Below, piece after piece: positions 1-8,143 of a stretch of DNA of 17,291 nucleotides; position 1 is the first letter of the stretch; each line of letters opens with the position of its first letter. The position numbers and the translations under genes were made by a program. Source of the stretch: Rhodonellum sp041748555 (lineage in GTDB: Bacteria > Bacteroidota > Bacteroidia > Cytophagales > Cyclobacteriaceae); the NCBI GenBank assembly GCA_041748555.1, contig JBGTDA010000009.1, positions 1 to 17,291 of the forward strand, in the 5' to 3' direction. The notes beneath the pieces were generated by a model. It was not told the DNA's origin and did not search any database. It worked only from the letters and a program-made list of their open reading frames with translations.

Positions 1-173
1 GCTGTCCAAAATATTCATTAACCGTTTGATGAATATTGGATGTTAAGACCATAAAAACCAATATTTTGAACTATTTTTACACACAAAATAATGTGGAAAA
101 AACAACTGAAAAACCGATTACAGAACATTTAAAACAAACCACATCACTGTATAGAGGCAAGGGCGATGGGCTT

Positions 174-196
174 AAAAAAACTTAACCAACGGTTAA
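174..196 (-). terminator. Intrinsic terminator downstream of the TonB receptor remnant
   Basis: Read on the minus strand, the arms TTAACC and GGTTAA (6 bp, 3-nt loop) are followed by G and a run of seven T (A174-A180 on the plus strand). It lies about 20 bp beyond the stop codon of the receptor remnant, so it probably terminated that transcript. The stem is short and A/T-rich, which limits confidence. Confidence 0.5.
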
Positions 197-215
197 CTTA
201 AAAGAACCTGAGTAG

Positions 216-575
216 TTACATGTCCTGCAATATCCGCAGATCAAAACGGTGTACCCAAGGTCTTACTGCCCCATTTCTTTCAGCTACCTGACCTCTCCTT
301 TGACTTAAATATGGATCTTGATCAATAAATTCGTCAAATATCCTGGCTTGATCCGCGGCTGAATAAGTTACACCATCAAGTGCGAACTCTTCATAAGTCA
401 ATTCACTTGCGACAGTAGGCACATAAAGTAACCTATTTGCTGCATCTCCAAAACGGATTCCGCTTTCTGAATAAGTATAGCTATATCTTCCTGCTTCACC
501 CCCGTCATAGAATATACCAATAGTGGTGTTACTGGTTCTATAAGATATATTGGCTATTAACCTAACTGGCCAAAT
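216..575 (-). pseudogene. Remnant of a TonB-dependent receptor (Oar-like), C-terminal barrel part
   Basis: The minus-strand frame is open from about 575 down to a TAA at 216-218. The conceptual peptide reads through NISYRTSNTTIGIFYDGG and NRLLYVP, then QRRGQVAERNGAVRPW and HRFDLRILQDM. This pattern (a barrel strand, LLYVP, then RNGA..PW..RFDLR.LQD) is characteristic of large Oar-type TonB-dependent outer-membrane receptors with a carboxypeptidase-like N-terminal domain. In intact members the LQD strand is followed by a further stretch of barrel, so the 3' end here looks truncated. There is no plausible start codon with upstream signals; the GTG at 422 is internal to the conserved sequence. 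The frame is interrupted upstream by a TAG at 576-578. I infer a dead gene fragment rather than a functional small protein. Confidence 0.6.
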
Positions 576-748
576 CTAGTAGCATCAGTAGGTGGAGTCG
601 TGGATCCATCGAGGGCATAGCCTTTGGCAAAAGCATCAGGAAAAACATTTGGATTCCCATTAAGCACCGCCTCCTCAAAATTCTCAAAGTTTTGACTAAA
701 ATCCATAGCTATGAAATCTTTCATTGAAATCAGGTCAATTTTGCACAA
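557..748 (-). pseudogene. Possible upstream segment of the same decayed receptor, other frame
   Basis: This minus-strand frame encodes about 63 residues including NFENFEEAVLNGNPNVFPD and ends with DATRFGQLG just where the neighbouring frame begins VRLIANISYR. A single-base indel near 565 would join the two into one polypeptide, which is what a frameshifted pseudogene looks like. The segment itself has no motif I can assign with certainty, and its first 10-15 codons (about 711-748) overlap a candidate plus-strand frame. It could instead be a separate fragment brought next to the receptor remnant by a deletion. Confidence 0.3.
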
Positions 749-914
749 TGAATGTGTGGAGAAAAAAGTTGCTCTTTACCGTTTGGCTAGATAGTTTCCA
801 AGCACTTGGTATTTTGTGGATGAGGATGGTTTTGACTTCAACTTAATGTACGCAATGGAATTTTATACGCTGATATATCACCGGGATGATGAAAATATTG
901 GTCCATTAATGTAA
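711..914 (+). pseudogene. Possible relict of a small gene, interrupted by an in-frame TAG
   Basis: From the ATG at 711 the frame reads MKSFIEIRSILHNECVEKK, then VALYRLAR, a TAG at 792-794, then FPSTWYFVDEDGFDFNLMY and a further 20 codons to a TAA at 912-914. The part after the TAG has a normal protein-like composition (aromatic and acidic residues, DEDG). That suggests a coding sequence of about 67 codons broken by one stop. I do not recognise the family. There is no clear ribosome-binding site, and no other support, so this may be chance. Confidence 0.2.
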
Positions 915-1216
915 TCAAAGAATTACTGGCTGTAGTGAAGTGAACTAAGGAACTTCATCCTAAGCTTCTCTCAACCTGTCCCTTCCTATGGAGAACCTTA
1001 CTTCCAATACACAATAATTTCTGAATCACTATTTCAACACCAAACAGTTTGATAAAATAGGTTGATGTATATACGCTATCCTGCCAGTAGCATTTGTTTT
1101 CCTAGGAAATGGTCTGGAAGACCGAAGACGGAAGAAGCCAATCTAGATTTTGGCCTAGAATCTGCTGTATTTTGGCACTTACCGGTAACATTGCGGATAT
1201 CCATAAAAAGGTTTCA
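915..1216. other. Non-coding stretch, nothing assigned
   Basis: No convincing coding sequence is seen on either strand. A 78-codon plus-strand frame beginning at 1062 runs into the two hairpins at 1253-1312 and shows no family resemblance, so it was not called. Together with the flanking remnants this looks like a decayed chromosomal interval. Confidence 0.5.
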
Positions 1217-1320
1217 TACTTTTGAAGTGTCAGTATTTATTTGCCTATTTCTGTTTTGCGCTATTCACAGTAGCGCAAAACTCCTGACCGGATCCTGATT
1301 TCAGAGATCCGGCTTTTTAA
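1217..1320 (+). ncRNA. Candidate small structured RNA (promoter, hairpin, terminator)
   Basis: A Bacteroidota-type -7 element TACTTTTG lies at 1217-1224, with a TTG at 1191-1193 as a loosely spaced -33 candidate. Downstream comes a perfect 11-bp hairpin (GTTTTGCGCTA 1253-1263, 7-nt loop, TAGCGCAAAAC 1271-1281). Six bases later an intrinsic terminator ends in CTTTTTAA. A transcript starting near 1230 and ending near 1318 would be about 90 nt and almost entirely structured. No open reading frame with a start signal fits between promoter and terminator. The alternative is the 3' untranslated end of a plus-strand gene that has since decayed. No known RNA family is recognised. Confidence 0.35.
1288..1319 (+). 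terminator. Intrinsic terminator
   Basis: CCGGATC (1288-1294) pairs with GATCCGG (1306-1312). CTGA/TCAG extends the stem inward past a single bulged A, with a TT apex. The stem is followed by CTTTTTAA. It is G/C-rich at the base and has a U-tract only on the plus-strand side. Confidence 0.7.
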
Positions 1321-1816
1321 TTTAAATTCATCATAGGCTCAAAGGGCAATATTTTAATTTTTTGAATAATAATTTGTGCCTGATACTAGCCTAGTTCATC
1401 TTCCTTTCAGAACAAAATTACACCCGTGACCAGGACTTAATATTTTTTTATATAATATCAATTCCTGAAAACTGAAAAAGCGCTTCCCCCATTTTCTCAA
1501 AAATACCCTTCTCCATTATTTAAAAGTATCACGCCGCTTTATGTGCATCACAAAATAACCACCATTATGATCGACAAAAAAATAACCCGGTTAAGTTTTT
1601 GTCACCTTGTTGTTTTGTTTGGAATAATTAACTTTCAATACTTAATTATCTTTTGCTTTGCCGCAATTTTTGTCCTCCAAATATAGTCACACTTCTTGAA
1701 AACTATGAATTCCCATATACACTGATCTTGAATCCATATTTTAAGACAGAGTTTTTCAGCTGACTGAATTTTCTTATCTACATATACTAATAATGCTCAA
1801 GCTTTGCTTCGGACCA
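1321..1816. other. A/T-rich intergenic stretch, nothing assigned
   Basis: No coding frame, tRNA-like structure or clear promoter is seen. Short T- and A-runs are frequent (for example around 1440-1460). It separates the terminator at 1319 from the terminator of the large secreted nuclease gene. Confidence 0.5.
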
Positions 1817-1850
1817 CAATAAAAGAAGCTGCCCCAGGTGGAGCAGCTTC
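1817..1850 (-). terminator. Intrinsic terminator of the secreted EEP protein gene
   Basis: On the minus strand a perfect 8-bp stem (arms 1843-1850 and 1825-1832, GAAGCTGC/GCAGCTTC) with a 10-nt loop is followed by CTTTTATT. It begins about 20 bp after the stop codon of the upstream 4.5-kb gene, the expected position for its terminator. Confidence 0.8.
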
Positions 1851-1871
1851 ATATTTGATTTTAGGTTCAAG

Positions 1872-4800
1872 TTACCTGATTATCAGTCTTTGGACTTGTT
1901 TCTGACCATTCCGGTCTATGATCACAATCAGGTACATTCCTTTGGACAAGTTCGAGACTTCAAACTGCACAAATCCATCAGCTGACAGCTCAGAAGCAAT
2001 CAATGCGCCTGCTGCGGTTCTGAGTTCTATGTTGTGTAGTCCTTCTGCATTTTTCAGGCTGATATTTACCAGTCTGTTGGCAGGATTAGGGAATACCATG
2101 ACATTTACTGTTGTAGGTCTGGTTGGGAACCTGATGGTTTCGGAGGATCTCTCACAACCCAATGCATCTTTGATTACCACCCTGTAATCACCAGCTCCAG
2201 CTATTCTTATGGAGTTTTCAGTGCTGGATTGTATGATTTGACCATCTTTAAACCATGTGAAAGTGTACGCTCCCTCTATAGTCGTTAGTTTACCGTTTTC
2301 AAACAGGATAAAAGGTTCAGTCAATTCTCTGACGGTCACTTCAAAGCCTTGGGTAGTGCTGATGCAAAGATTGCTTTCTACCACAGCCCTAAATTGTCTG
2401 CTAGTAGAAAGTTCGCTTACATCCAGCGAAGATTCACCTTCACTTTCTTCTACAATCTCCCAATTTTGGCCATCAGTGGAAGTTTCCCAGAATATTACCC
2501 GTAGGAAATTACCCCCAATCAACTGCAGTTCAGTACTGCCTGATTTGAAGCAAACCTCATTTTCACCAATGATCATCGGAAGGTCAATGTCACAACTTAC
2601 CGCAAACCTTGTTTTGACCGCAAGGTGGTCAGAGGTAGTATTCAGGTAATTTTGTATCAAGTCGAATGGTGCCACCAATCTTTCTGAATTTACAAGCCGG
2701 TTGTCATTGAGCTCGTTGGAAATGATCACGTGGTCAATCACATTTTCGAAAGAAGGGAATGAGCGTAGACCTGCATTACTCAAGGTTAAAGTGATCGGGG
2801 TATAATTCTCGGTGTCATTGATATAGTTGGTAAAGGAAGTTTCGGATGTGTTTACTGTTGGAGCCTCTTGGTCGGCCACGGTTTCATCCAAATCATCATT
2901 ATAATCACCTAAAATAATCAACGGTATATTGGCGTAATAAGCGTCAAGTGAGTCTTTCAGCACATTTACATCATACCTTCTCATCGCATATCTAGGGTTA
3001 GCAGCACTTTCGCCTCCACCATTTGACCTTGCATGGAAATTGATAAGGTTAAATTTCTGCTGTATCCCATCGATATTGGTTTTTACTTCCATCAAGAATG
3101 GAAGTCTTCCGCTTGCCCAGAACCTATCTGGAGTAGATGGATAATTTGCCAAATCAGAAACCTGTACCCCTTCGAGCAATACCCTGGTGGTGATTGGCTC
3201 TACAGTGGATTTTTTGTAAAGGAAAATAAGCTTTTGTGCATCTTCGAAATTATCCGGTCCCAAAGAAGCCGCAGGGGAAACAATACCCTCGTAATCCTCT
3301 AATGATTCAATCAGCTCATCCAGTTTTTCCAAACCTGTAATTTCTTGGAAAGCATATACATCAGCATCCAAGTCTTCGATGATGGTTTTTACATTTTGCA
3401 ATTGCAAGTCCAAGTTGCTTGGCCCATTACTAGCCGAGCCAAACCACTCCACATTCCAATTGACCACATCAAAGGTCTTGTCCTTGGATACGGTAGCCCC
3501 GCTGAGGTAACCTCTTTTTACCTTGATATCACCGGATTCAAATGTGATAGGTCCACTGAATGCTCCCTCGGAAGACGGAGCAAATCTTACGGTCACGGTT
3601 TGCGTTCCTGACAATTCCTCAATTTGATAGGTCAAGTTAGAACTGAACTCAATTCCATCTTTGGAGAATTCAAATCCGCCTATAGGCCCATTATTGATGC
3701 TCAAAGGAGCAACCGGATTGCTGAGGGTGAAGTTGAAGGTTTTGGTTTGAGAAGATACCGTTCCTGCCTGAATGATTCCAAAATGGAAGTAATCCACATT
3801 TCCGATATTGTTGGAGAAGAACGGAGCCGCAGGTACATCTGAGCTTCTCAATTCAAAGTCATCCAAAGTCCATCTCGCTGCATTTTCTTCTTGAGAAGAG
3901 TTGTACACGAATGCCAACCTGATGGTTTGGTCCAAATAGTCGCTCAAGTCCAATTCACCGGAGAAAGTCCACTGGTCTCCATTGGCAAATCTATCATCCA
4001 ATTCCGTCCAAGTGGCAACATTAGGATCTCCTTCTTGGTAATCGGTAGAAATTAATAGTTTCAATCTTGGGCCATTAAATGCCACCCTACTCCAGAAAGA
4101 AAGTAGTGGGAAATTGAAGCCGGTTAGGTTATATTCAGGTGTAATCAACCAATCTTCGTTAAGCCTTGCACTTCCAGCTGCAAATCCATTGATCTGCACA
4201 CCAAACGGCATTGAGGAGGTTGGAGTGGTTCCTGCTCTACCGAAGGTAGTACAAGCCCATTCCTGATCCCCTGTTATGCTTACCGCTGACCAACCTGTTG
4301 GCAGGCCTTGGGCACAAGCCTCGTTGAAGTTTTGTGTGATATTGAATGGATCAAATACCGTGGCCATTACAATCACCTGTACAGGCTGACGACCCTCGGT
4401 GGTATGGCTGATGACGGTTTGGCGGGCACCTGCTTCGTTAGATTCAAACTGTACAAATACAGTAACAGGTCCTTCCAATTGACCTGGGGTAAGCTCAAGG
4501 CTTTCAGTAAAGTTTTCACCATCCAAAGATAAAGCGAAAGGAGCCGTTGCTGATACCAATACATCACCGACAAGATTGGCGGCATTCAATTGGTATTTTA
4601 AAATGCTCGGTCCGGCATCTGTCCTCACCAAACCAAAGTCCAATTCAGCTGGATCAACAGTCACTGTTGGTATCAATACACCATCGGATTCTTTTACCAC
4701 GCCAAAGAAATTGACAGGAATACTACTTGGGAAAAAATTGGTGATTCTAAATGTACCTGTGGAAGTCAATGGATTACCATTGACAGCGATATTGGAAGTA

Positions 4801-6401
4801 GAAACAATTCTAAATTCTACATCTCCCGCAAGATTGGATAACTGGCTTAAGTCTATTTCCTGGTTGAGGAAATCCGTAGTGTTTTCCCAAATTGCAAGGT
4901 CGGAGGCAAAATCATCTCCACTATACCTCAAAGCCATCGTTGAAGGTCCGCCATTTGAAGCAGTCGAACCGATTTGAAGTTTGTCCAAATCCACCAATTT
5001 GTCAGGTGAAATTATAAAACCAAAGCTGAGGTAAGCACCTTCCGTAGCGTTCCAGCCCCTGGAGTTGATGGAGTTTTTACCTGCATTGGCAATCAAGCCT
5101 GATCCTCTTGTGAAATTCTTGGCAATGATTCCTTCGAAAAGCGTAGCGCCTTCAGTGAATTCTTGAGTTCCTGGTTCACCTGAAAAATCCCACTCTACGA
5201 CTTTTTCAGGTTCTGCCGGAGGAATGACTTCAGACTCAGCCGAGGTTCCTGTTAGCTGTACAGGGATAAAGGTTCCTGCCTCAAAAAGATTACCTATTCG
5301 TAATGTTCCTCCCGGGGCAAGGGTTCCTCCATTTGCTGAAACATTGCTGGTGACTACTACTCTGAACCTCACCGTACCAGTCAATGCCTGCAAGGGTGAA
5401 AGATCAAGCCTTAAATTGCTGAATTTGGTACCGAAGTTGGCCCAAGTTGCCAAATCCGATTCAAAATTATCAACACTATATCTTAAGGCCAAGTCTCTAG
5501 GTCCGGTATTGGATGACCTTGTTGCGATTAACAATTCTTCCAATCGGGCTTCCAAGCCTTCTACTATTGTCAATCCAAATTCGAAATAGGAATTTTCTCC
5601 TGTACCCCAGTTGTTTCCGCTAATGGAATTGCCCGCTGTTGTAGGATTGATAGCACTTCCTCTGATAAAGTCAATAGCGTTGATATTAAAGCTTCCATCA
5701 CCTTCGGTTGAAGTTTGGTTGCCGGGTTCTCCTTCAAAATCCCAAAACGCCAAAGAAATTGGCTCAGGAGCAGGAACTTCTTCTCCAAGTGCCACGCCTT
5801 TCACTAAGATATCATCAATTCTGTTGGTACCTGTTGAGGCTATTTCACCGCCATTAACATTGGTATTGGAGGTAACAATCCACCTGAAGAACACCTCTTC
5901 TTGGTTGGATGCTGCTGCAGGAATGGCCAAGCCGCTGACGGTTCCTGAATTGAAGTTGATACCCACAGTGATGTCACTTCCGGGAATAACTTCCCAATTG
6001 GTGCCATCCAAGCTATAATCAATCCTGAAATCTCTGGGACCGGTATTGGAGCCTTGTTGTTTGCTCGAGATGACAAGACTTTCAAAACCAAGTGCATTGA
6101 CCCTTACTTGCCAATATTTATCAGTACCGGCAACTTCCTGCCAGCCATTGGCATTTTTGGCAAAAGTCCCCGAACCTCCGGTTCCTAGAACATAGGAGGT
6201 AAAATTGATATTTACCGGGCTAATGAGTTGAGCATTTTCGCCCGTGTTGCCTGCATTTCCGAGATCGGCAAATATCCGTACGGAAACTTCTGTCGACTCA
6301 AAGGTCCAACCTGCGATGACTTCCGTTTGTGCTTTGACTTGCACAAAGAGCATCATGAGAAGTAGGAACAATAGTACCATTTTGGGTAAAGCGTGTTTCA
6401 T
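1872..6401 (-). CDS. Large secreted endonuclease/exonuclease/phosphatase-family protein with T9SS sorting domain
   Basis: This encodes a cell-surface or released phosphodiesterase, probably an extracellular nuclease, exported by Sec and then the type IX secretion system. The start is taken at the ATG at 6401, giving a signal peptide (MKHALPKM, hydrophobic LLFLLLMMLFVQ, VKAQ cleavage). A longer frame reaches 6458, but its first codons overlap the promoter -7 element. Residue numbers below count from that longer frame, total 1528. About 46-222, 234-405 and 420-590 are three related beta-rich modules sharing GPRD..L.YS and SN..NGG motifs. About 599-700 is Ig-like, and 704-871 resembles a choice-of-anchor J/MAM-type module (LP.GW, W.TPEYN). 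About 996-1287 is the EEP catalytic domain, with N1002 in WNVEWFG, E1039 in AFQE, H1142, the GDYND motif (D1185, N1187), D1242-H1243 and SDH (1276-1278). These cover the family's metal-binding and catalytic positions. Residues 1290-1445 are Ig/PKD-like, and about 1452-1528 form a typical T9SS C-terminal domain (VFPNPA, GMYLIVI, QRLIIR). Substrate, DNA versus another phosphodiester, cannot be decided. Confidence 0.9.
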   Translation of the reverse strand: MKHALPKMVLLFLLLMMLFVQVKAQTEVIAGWTFESTEVSVRIFADLGNAGNTGENAQLISPVNINFTSYVLGTGGSGTFAKNANGWQEVAGTDKYWQVRVNALGFESLVISSKQQGSNTGPRDFRIDYSLDGTNWEVIPGSDITVGINFNSGTVSGLAIPAAASNQEEVFFRWIVTSNTNVNGGEIASTGTNRIDDILVKGVALGEEVPAPEPISLAFWDFEGEPGNQTSTEGDGSFNINAIDFIRGSAINPTTAGNSISGNNWGTGENSYFEFGLTIVEGLEARLEELLIATRSSNTGPRDLALRYSVDNFESDLATWANFGTKFSNLRLDLSPLQALTGTVRFRVVVTSNVSANGGTLAPGGTLRIGNLFEAGTFIPVQLTGTSAESEVIPPAEPEKVVEWDFSGEPGTQEFTEGATLFEGIIAKNFTRGSGLIANAGKNSINSRGWNATEGAYLSFGFIISPDKLVDLDKLQIGSTASNGGPSTMALRYSGDDFASDLAIWENTTDFLNQEIDLSQLSNLAGDVEFRIVSTSNIAVNGNPLTSTGTFRITNFFPSSIPVNFFGVVKESDGVLIPTVTVDPAELDFGLVRTDAGPSILKYQLNAANLVGDVLVSATAPFALSLDGENFTESLELTPGQLEGPVTVFVQFESNEAGARQTVISHTTEGRQPVQVIVMATVFDPFNITQNFNEACAQGLPTGWSAVSITGDQEWACTTFGRAGTTPTSSMPFGVQINGFAAGSARLNEDWLITPEYNLTGFNFPLLSFWSRVAFNGPRLKLLISTDYQEGDPNVATWTELDDRFANGDQWTFSGELDLSDYLDQTIRLAFVYNSSQEENAARWTLDDFELRSSDVPAAPFFSNNIGNVDYFHFGIIQAGTVSSQTKTFNFTLSNPVAPLSINNGPIGGFEFSKDGIEFSSNLTYQIEELSGTQTVTVRFAPSSEGAFSGPITFESGDIKVKRGYLSGATVSKDKTFDVVNWNVEWFGSASNGPSNLDLQLQNVKTIIEDLDADVYAFQEITGLEKLDELIESLEDYEGIVSPAASLGPDNFEDAQKLIFLYKKSTVEPITTRVLLEGVQVSDLANYPSTPDRFWASGRLPFLMEVKTNIDGIQQKFNLINFHARSNGGGESAANPRYAMRRYDVNVLKDSLDAYYANIPLIILGDYNDDLDETVADQEAPTVNTSETSFTNYINDTENYTPITLTLSNAGLRSFPSFENVIDHVIISNELNDNRLVNSERLVAPFDLIQNYLNTTSDHLAVKTRFAVSCDIDLPMIIGENEVCFKSGSTELQLIGGNFLRVIFWETSTDGQNWEIVEESEGESSLDVSELSTSRQFRAVVESNLCISTTQGFEVTVRELTEPFILFENGKLTTIEGAYTFTWFKDGQIIQSSTENSIRIAGAGDYRVVIKDALGCERSSETIRFPTRPTTVNVMVFPNPANRLVNISLKNAEGLHNIELRTAAGALIASELSADGFVQFEVSNLSKGMYLIVIIDRNGQKQVQRLIIR

Positions 6402-6455
6402 GCTGATAAATTTAGTATGGTTTAAATTTCTGTTTATGCATCGATAAAATGCCAT

Positions 6456-6489
6456 CAAAAGTACCTTTTTGCTTTTTTTAAAAGCAAAA
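6456..6489 (-). promoter_or_regulatory. Bacteroidota-type promoter of the EEP protein gene
   Basis: On the minus strand TTTTG (6489-6485) and TACTTTTG (6463-6456) are separated by 21 bp. They match the -33 (TTTG) and -7 (TAnnTTTG) consensus used by the Bacteroidota housekeeping sigma factor. Transcription would begin near 6450, which rules out the upstream TTG/ATG codons at 6458-6453 and supports the ATG at 6401, leaving a leader of about 50 nt. Confidence 0.65.
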
Positions 6490-6633
6490 TTTTAGTGTTA
6501 CTGAATTGTTATAAAATTGACTTTTTAAAATATTATATCGAAAAAATAAGAATAAGTTAAATAATTATTACTAAAACTATTCTTGATTGTATCTTGAAAT
6601 CAAGGTGAGATGAAACCAAAAAAATGAAAATAA

Positions 6634-6652
6634 TTCAGCTTTTGAAGCTGAA
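6634..6652 (-). terminator. Possible weak terminator hairpin after the PI-PLC gene
   Basis: TTCAGCTT (6634-6641) and AAGCTGAA (6645-6652) form a perfect 8-bp stem. On the minus strand it is followed by TTATTTTC and then a longer T-run. It lies about 300 bp beyond the phospholipase stop codon, far for a dedicated terminator, and the stem is G/C-poor. Confidence 0.3.
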
Positions 6653-6952
6653 ATAAAGGAATTGAATTTCAATGTTTGATTTCTGTAAACCAATGGAATT
6701 CAAATAGCCTGATTACTACCTGAGATTATTGAAAAATTGAATTTTCTAAATCCCAATGTCCTTTAGCCCCTTTCAGATGGGATGGGATCACAAGGGTTCT
6801 GCAAGGTTGTTACCGGCAGTAATGGGATGCCTGTTGGCATTTTCAGTATTCTTTAAAATCAAATCCGGTCCCGGGCATTGAAAAACTCACCCCGCACATG
6901 GGCCACCAACGATACGAAAACCAATAATTAGCATAATTTTAACCATCCTATG

Positions 6953-8023
6953 TTAGTAATTATTTCTTTCGTAACCGCCGTTTTCAAAAATAACTTTAAA
7001 GTCAGATTTAAAAAGTTTACCGGGAAGGTAATAGTCTGTGGTGATGACTTGTGCACCGGATGCCTTGGCTTTTTCAAACCTATCATAATCATTTTCCCTT
7101 GCTTCTTTGGTATCTGCATCTGCTCGTGTGCGAACCATATATCCCAATGCTACCAAGTTTTTAATCTTCTCAAAATTTCCAATAGGGTCATTTATGATTC
7201 TAAAAGCAGCATTAGGATTTCCTTCTTCTTTATTTACAAATAATACAGCTCCTTTTGAATTTGGAAAACCGGACAGATATTCATTGGTTTTTTTATCCCC
7301 CTCATCCAAAACGAACAAAAACCGGTTCTCTACTTCGTTTAATAAAGGCCAGCCATTGGTGAGAACCGCTTGCTCCAGAGTTTCAAAATTGCCCCGTACC
7401 ATATCCGGAGTTATCAAACGCTCTTCTTCAAACACTTCCCGTATCTCTGTATCGATACTTTGTAAAGCTTCAGCAGTAAAAGGGAGTGGCTTTCTGGTAT
7501 TTGGAATTTCGCCGTCCTTGGCGTTAAGGGTAATTATTATTGGAGTATGTCCTTCATTGGCCTGAGACCATTTTTTTAATTCCCATAAGGCATCCTTAAA
7601 AAGAAGTTGATGGCTTCTAAAATCTATTTCCTGAACGTGAAAAATCTTCAGTCCGGGTAATTGCAACTTTTGTTCAACGTCAAAAGGTTCAGGTTCTGCA
7701 CCCAGAGATTTAACTATTTCCAATCCTTTGGGATCAGAGTAGTAACCTCCTTCCGGATCATAAAAAACATCCAACTCCAAGCCACGCAGTCCCAAATTCA
7801 ATTGTTCTGATAATTGAATGTGTTCATACTCCAAACCACTCAATGTAGGTTTCGTTTTCAACAAATAATCGAATAATGGTCTTTCAATCCCAATCTTATA
7901 ACTATTATGACTGCCAATGACCTGGATTTCGTTTAACTTAATTTCCTTTAAACTTTTATGCACTGAACTACTGAAAAACACGATGGGCAGGATCACCAAC
8001 AATATGGTGTATAATGATTTCAT
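6953..8023 (-). CDS. Exported Ca2+-dependent phosphoinositide-specific phospholipase C-like protein
   Basis: A 356-residue protein with an N-terminal hydrophobic signal segment (about 1-20, no lipobox), so probably periplasmic or released. The rest matches the bacterial PI-PLC-C1 family. The first catalytic-type histidine H39 lies in IGSHNSYK, followed by QLNLGLRGLELDVFYD (about 75-89, E83 and D85). The second histidine H129 lies in KIFHVQEIDF, with PIIITLNAKDGE at about 161-172 and ATTD-like QVITTDYYLPGKL near 325-337. The family folds as a TIM barrel and cleaves the phosphodiester of phosphatidylinositol or related glycerophosphodiesters; the actual substrate here is unknown. The two-histidine core is intact and the length is usual. 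It follows susD by 120 bp across a strong terminator, and no TAnnTTTG promoter is visible in that gap. It may depend on read-through or an atypical promoter. Confidence 0.85.
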   Translation of the reverse strand: MKSLYTILLVILPIVFFSSSVHKSLKEIKLNEIQVIGSHNSYKIGIERPLFDYLLKTKPTLSGLEYEHIQLSEQLNLGLRGLELDVFYDPEGGYYSDPKGLEIVKSLGAEPEPFDVEQKLQLPGLKIFHVQEIDFRSHQLLFKDALWELKKWSQANEGHTPIIITLNAKDGEIPNTRKPLPFTAEALQSIDTEIREVFEEERLITPDMVRGNFETLEQAVLTNGWPLLNEVENRFLFVLDEGDKKTNEYLSGFPNSKGAVLFVNKEEGNPNAAFRIINDPIGNFEKIKNLVALGYMVRTRADADTKEARENDYDRFEKAKASGAQVITTDYYLPGKLFKSDFKVIFENGGYERNNY

Positions 8024-8086
8024 ATGGTTGGTTTTATTATTGGTTCAACTCTTTTAACTTGTTTTGCATCATCTGAATATGCATTG

Positions 8087-8127
8087 AAAAAAGATACGGC
8101 AAGAAATAAATTTTCTGCCGTATCTTT
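8087..8127 (-). terminator. Strong intrinsic terminator of the susCD operon
   Basis: A perfect 12-bp stem (AAAGATACGGCA 8090-8101 with TGCCGTATCTTT 8116-8127) with a 14-nt loop is followed on the minus strand by six T (A8087-A8092 on the plus strand, partly within the stem). It begins 17 bp after the susD stop. On the plus strand there is no T-run, so it acts in the minus direction and separates susCD from the phospholipase gene. Confidence 0.85.
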
Positions 8128-8143
8128 CTGATCCTATATTGGT

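Larger units (their letters stand above)
6402..6952. other. Intergenic region between the PI-PLC gene and the EEP gene
   Basis: About 550 bp without a convincing gene. It holds the EEP gene promoter (6456-6489) and a hairpin at 6634-6652. A 34-codon plus-strand frame starting near 6781 encodes a hydrophobic peptide but has no start signal or family resemblance. The stretch is otherwise A/T-rich. Confidence 0.5.

Noticed and set aside
10..37. Inverted repeat AATATTCAT/ATGAATATT at the left edge
   Set aside because: Very A/T-rich, no T-run or adjacent gene; may be chance or a site belonging to sequence outside the window.
1062..1298. 78-codon plus-strand open frame
   Set aside because: It overlaps two long RNA hairpins at its 3' end, has no ribosome-binding site or family resemblance and contains many rare-looking residues; more likely chance.
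1918..6097. Several long plus-strand and alternate-frame open frames inside the EEP gene
   Set aside because: They are antisense or shifted shadows of a single uninterrupted coding sequence with a complete catalytic domain.
6402..6458. Upstream start of the EEP protein adding 19 residues
   Set aside because: Its TTG/ATG codons overlap the -7 promoter element, so they would not be in the transcript; the ATG at 6401 starts a textbook signal peptide.
6781..6885. 34-codon hydrophobic plus-strand frame in the EEP upstream region
   Set aside because: Too short, no start signal, opposite to the surrounding transcription, and no resemblance to a known small protein.
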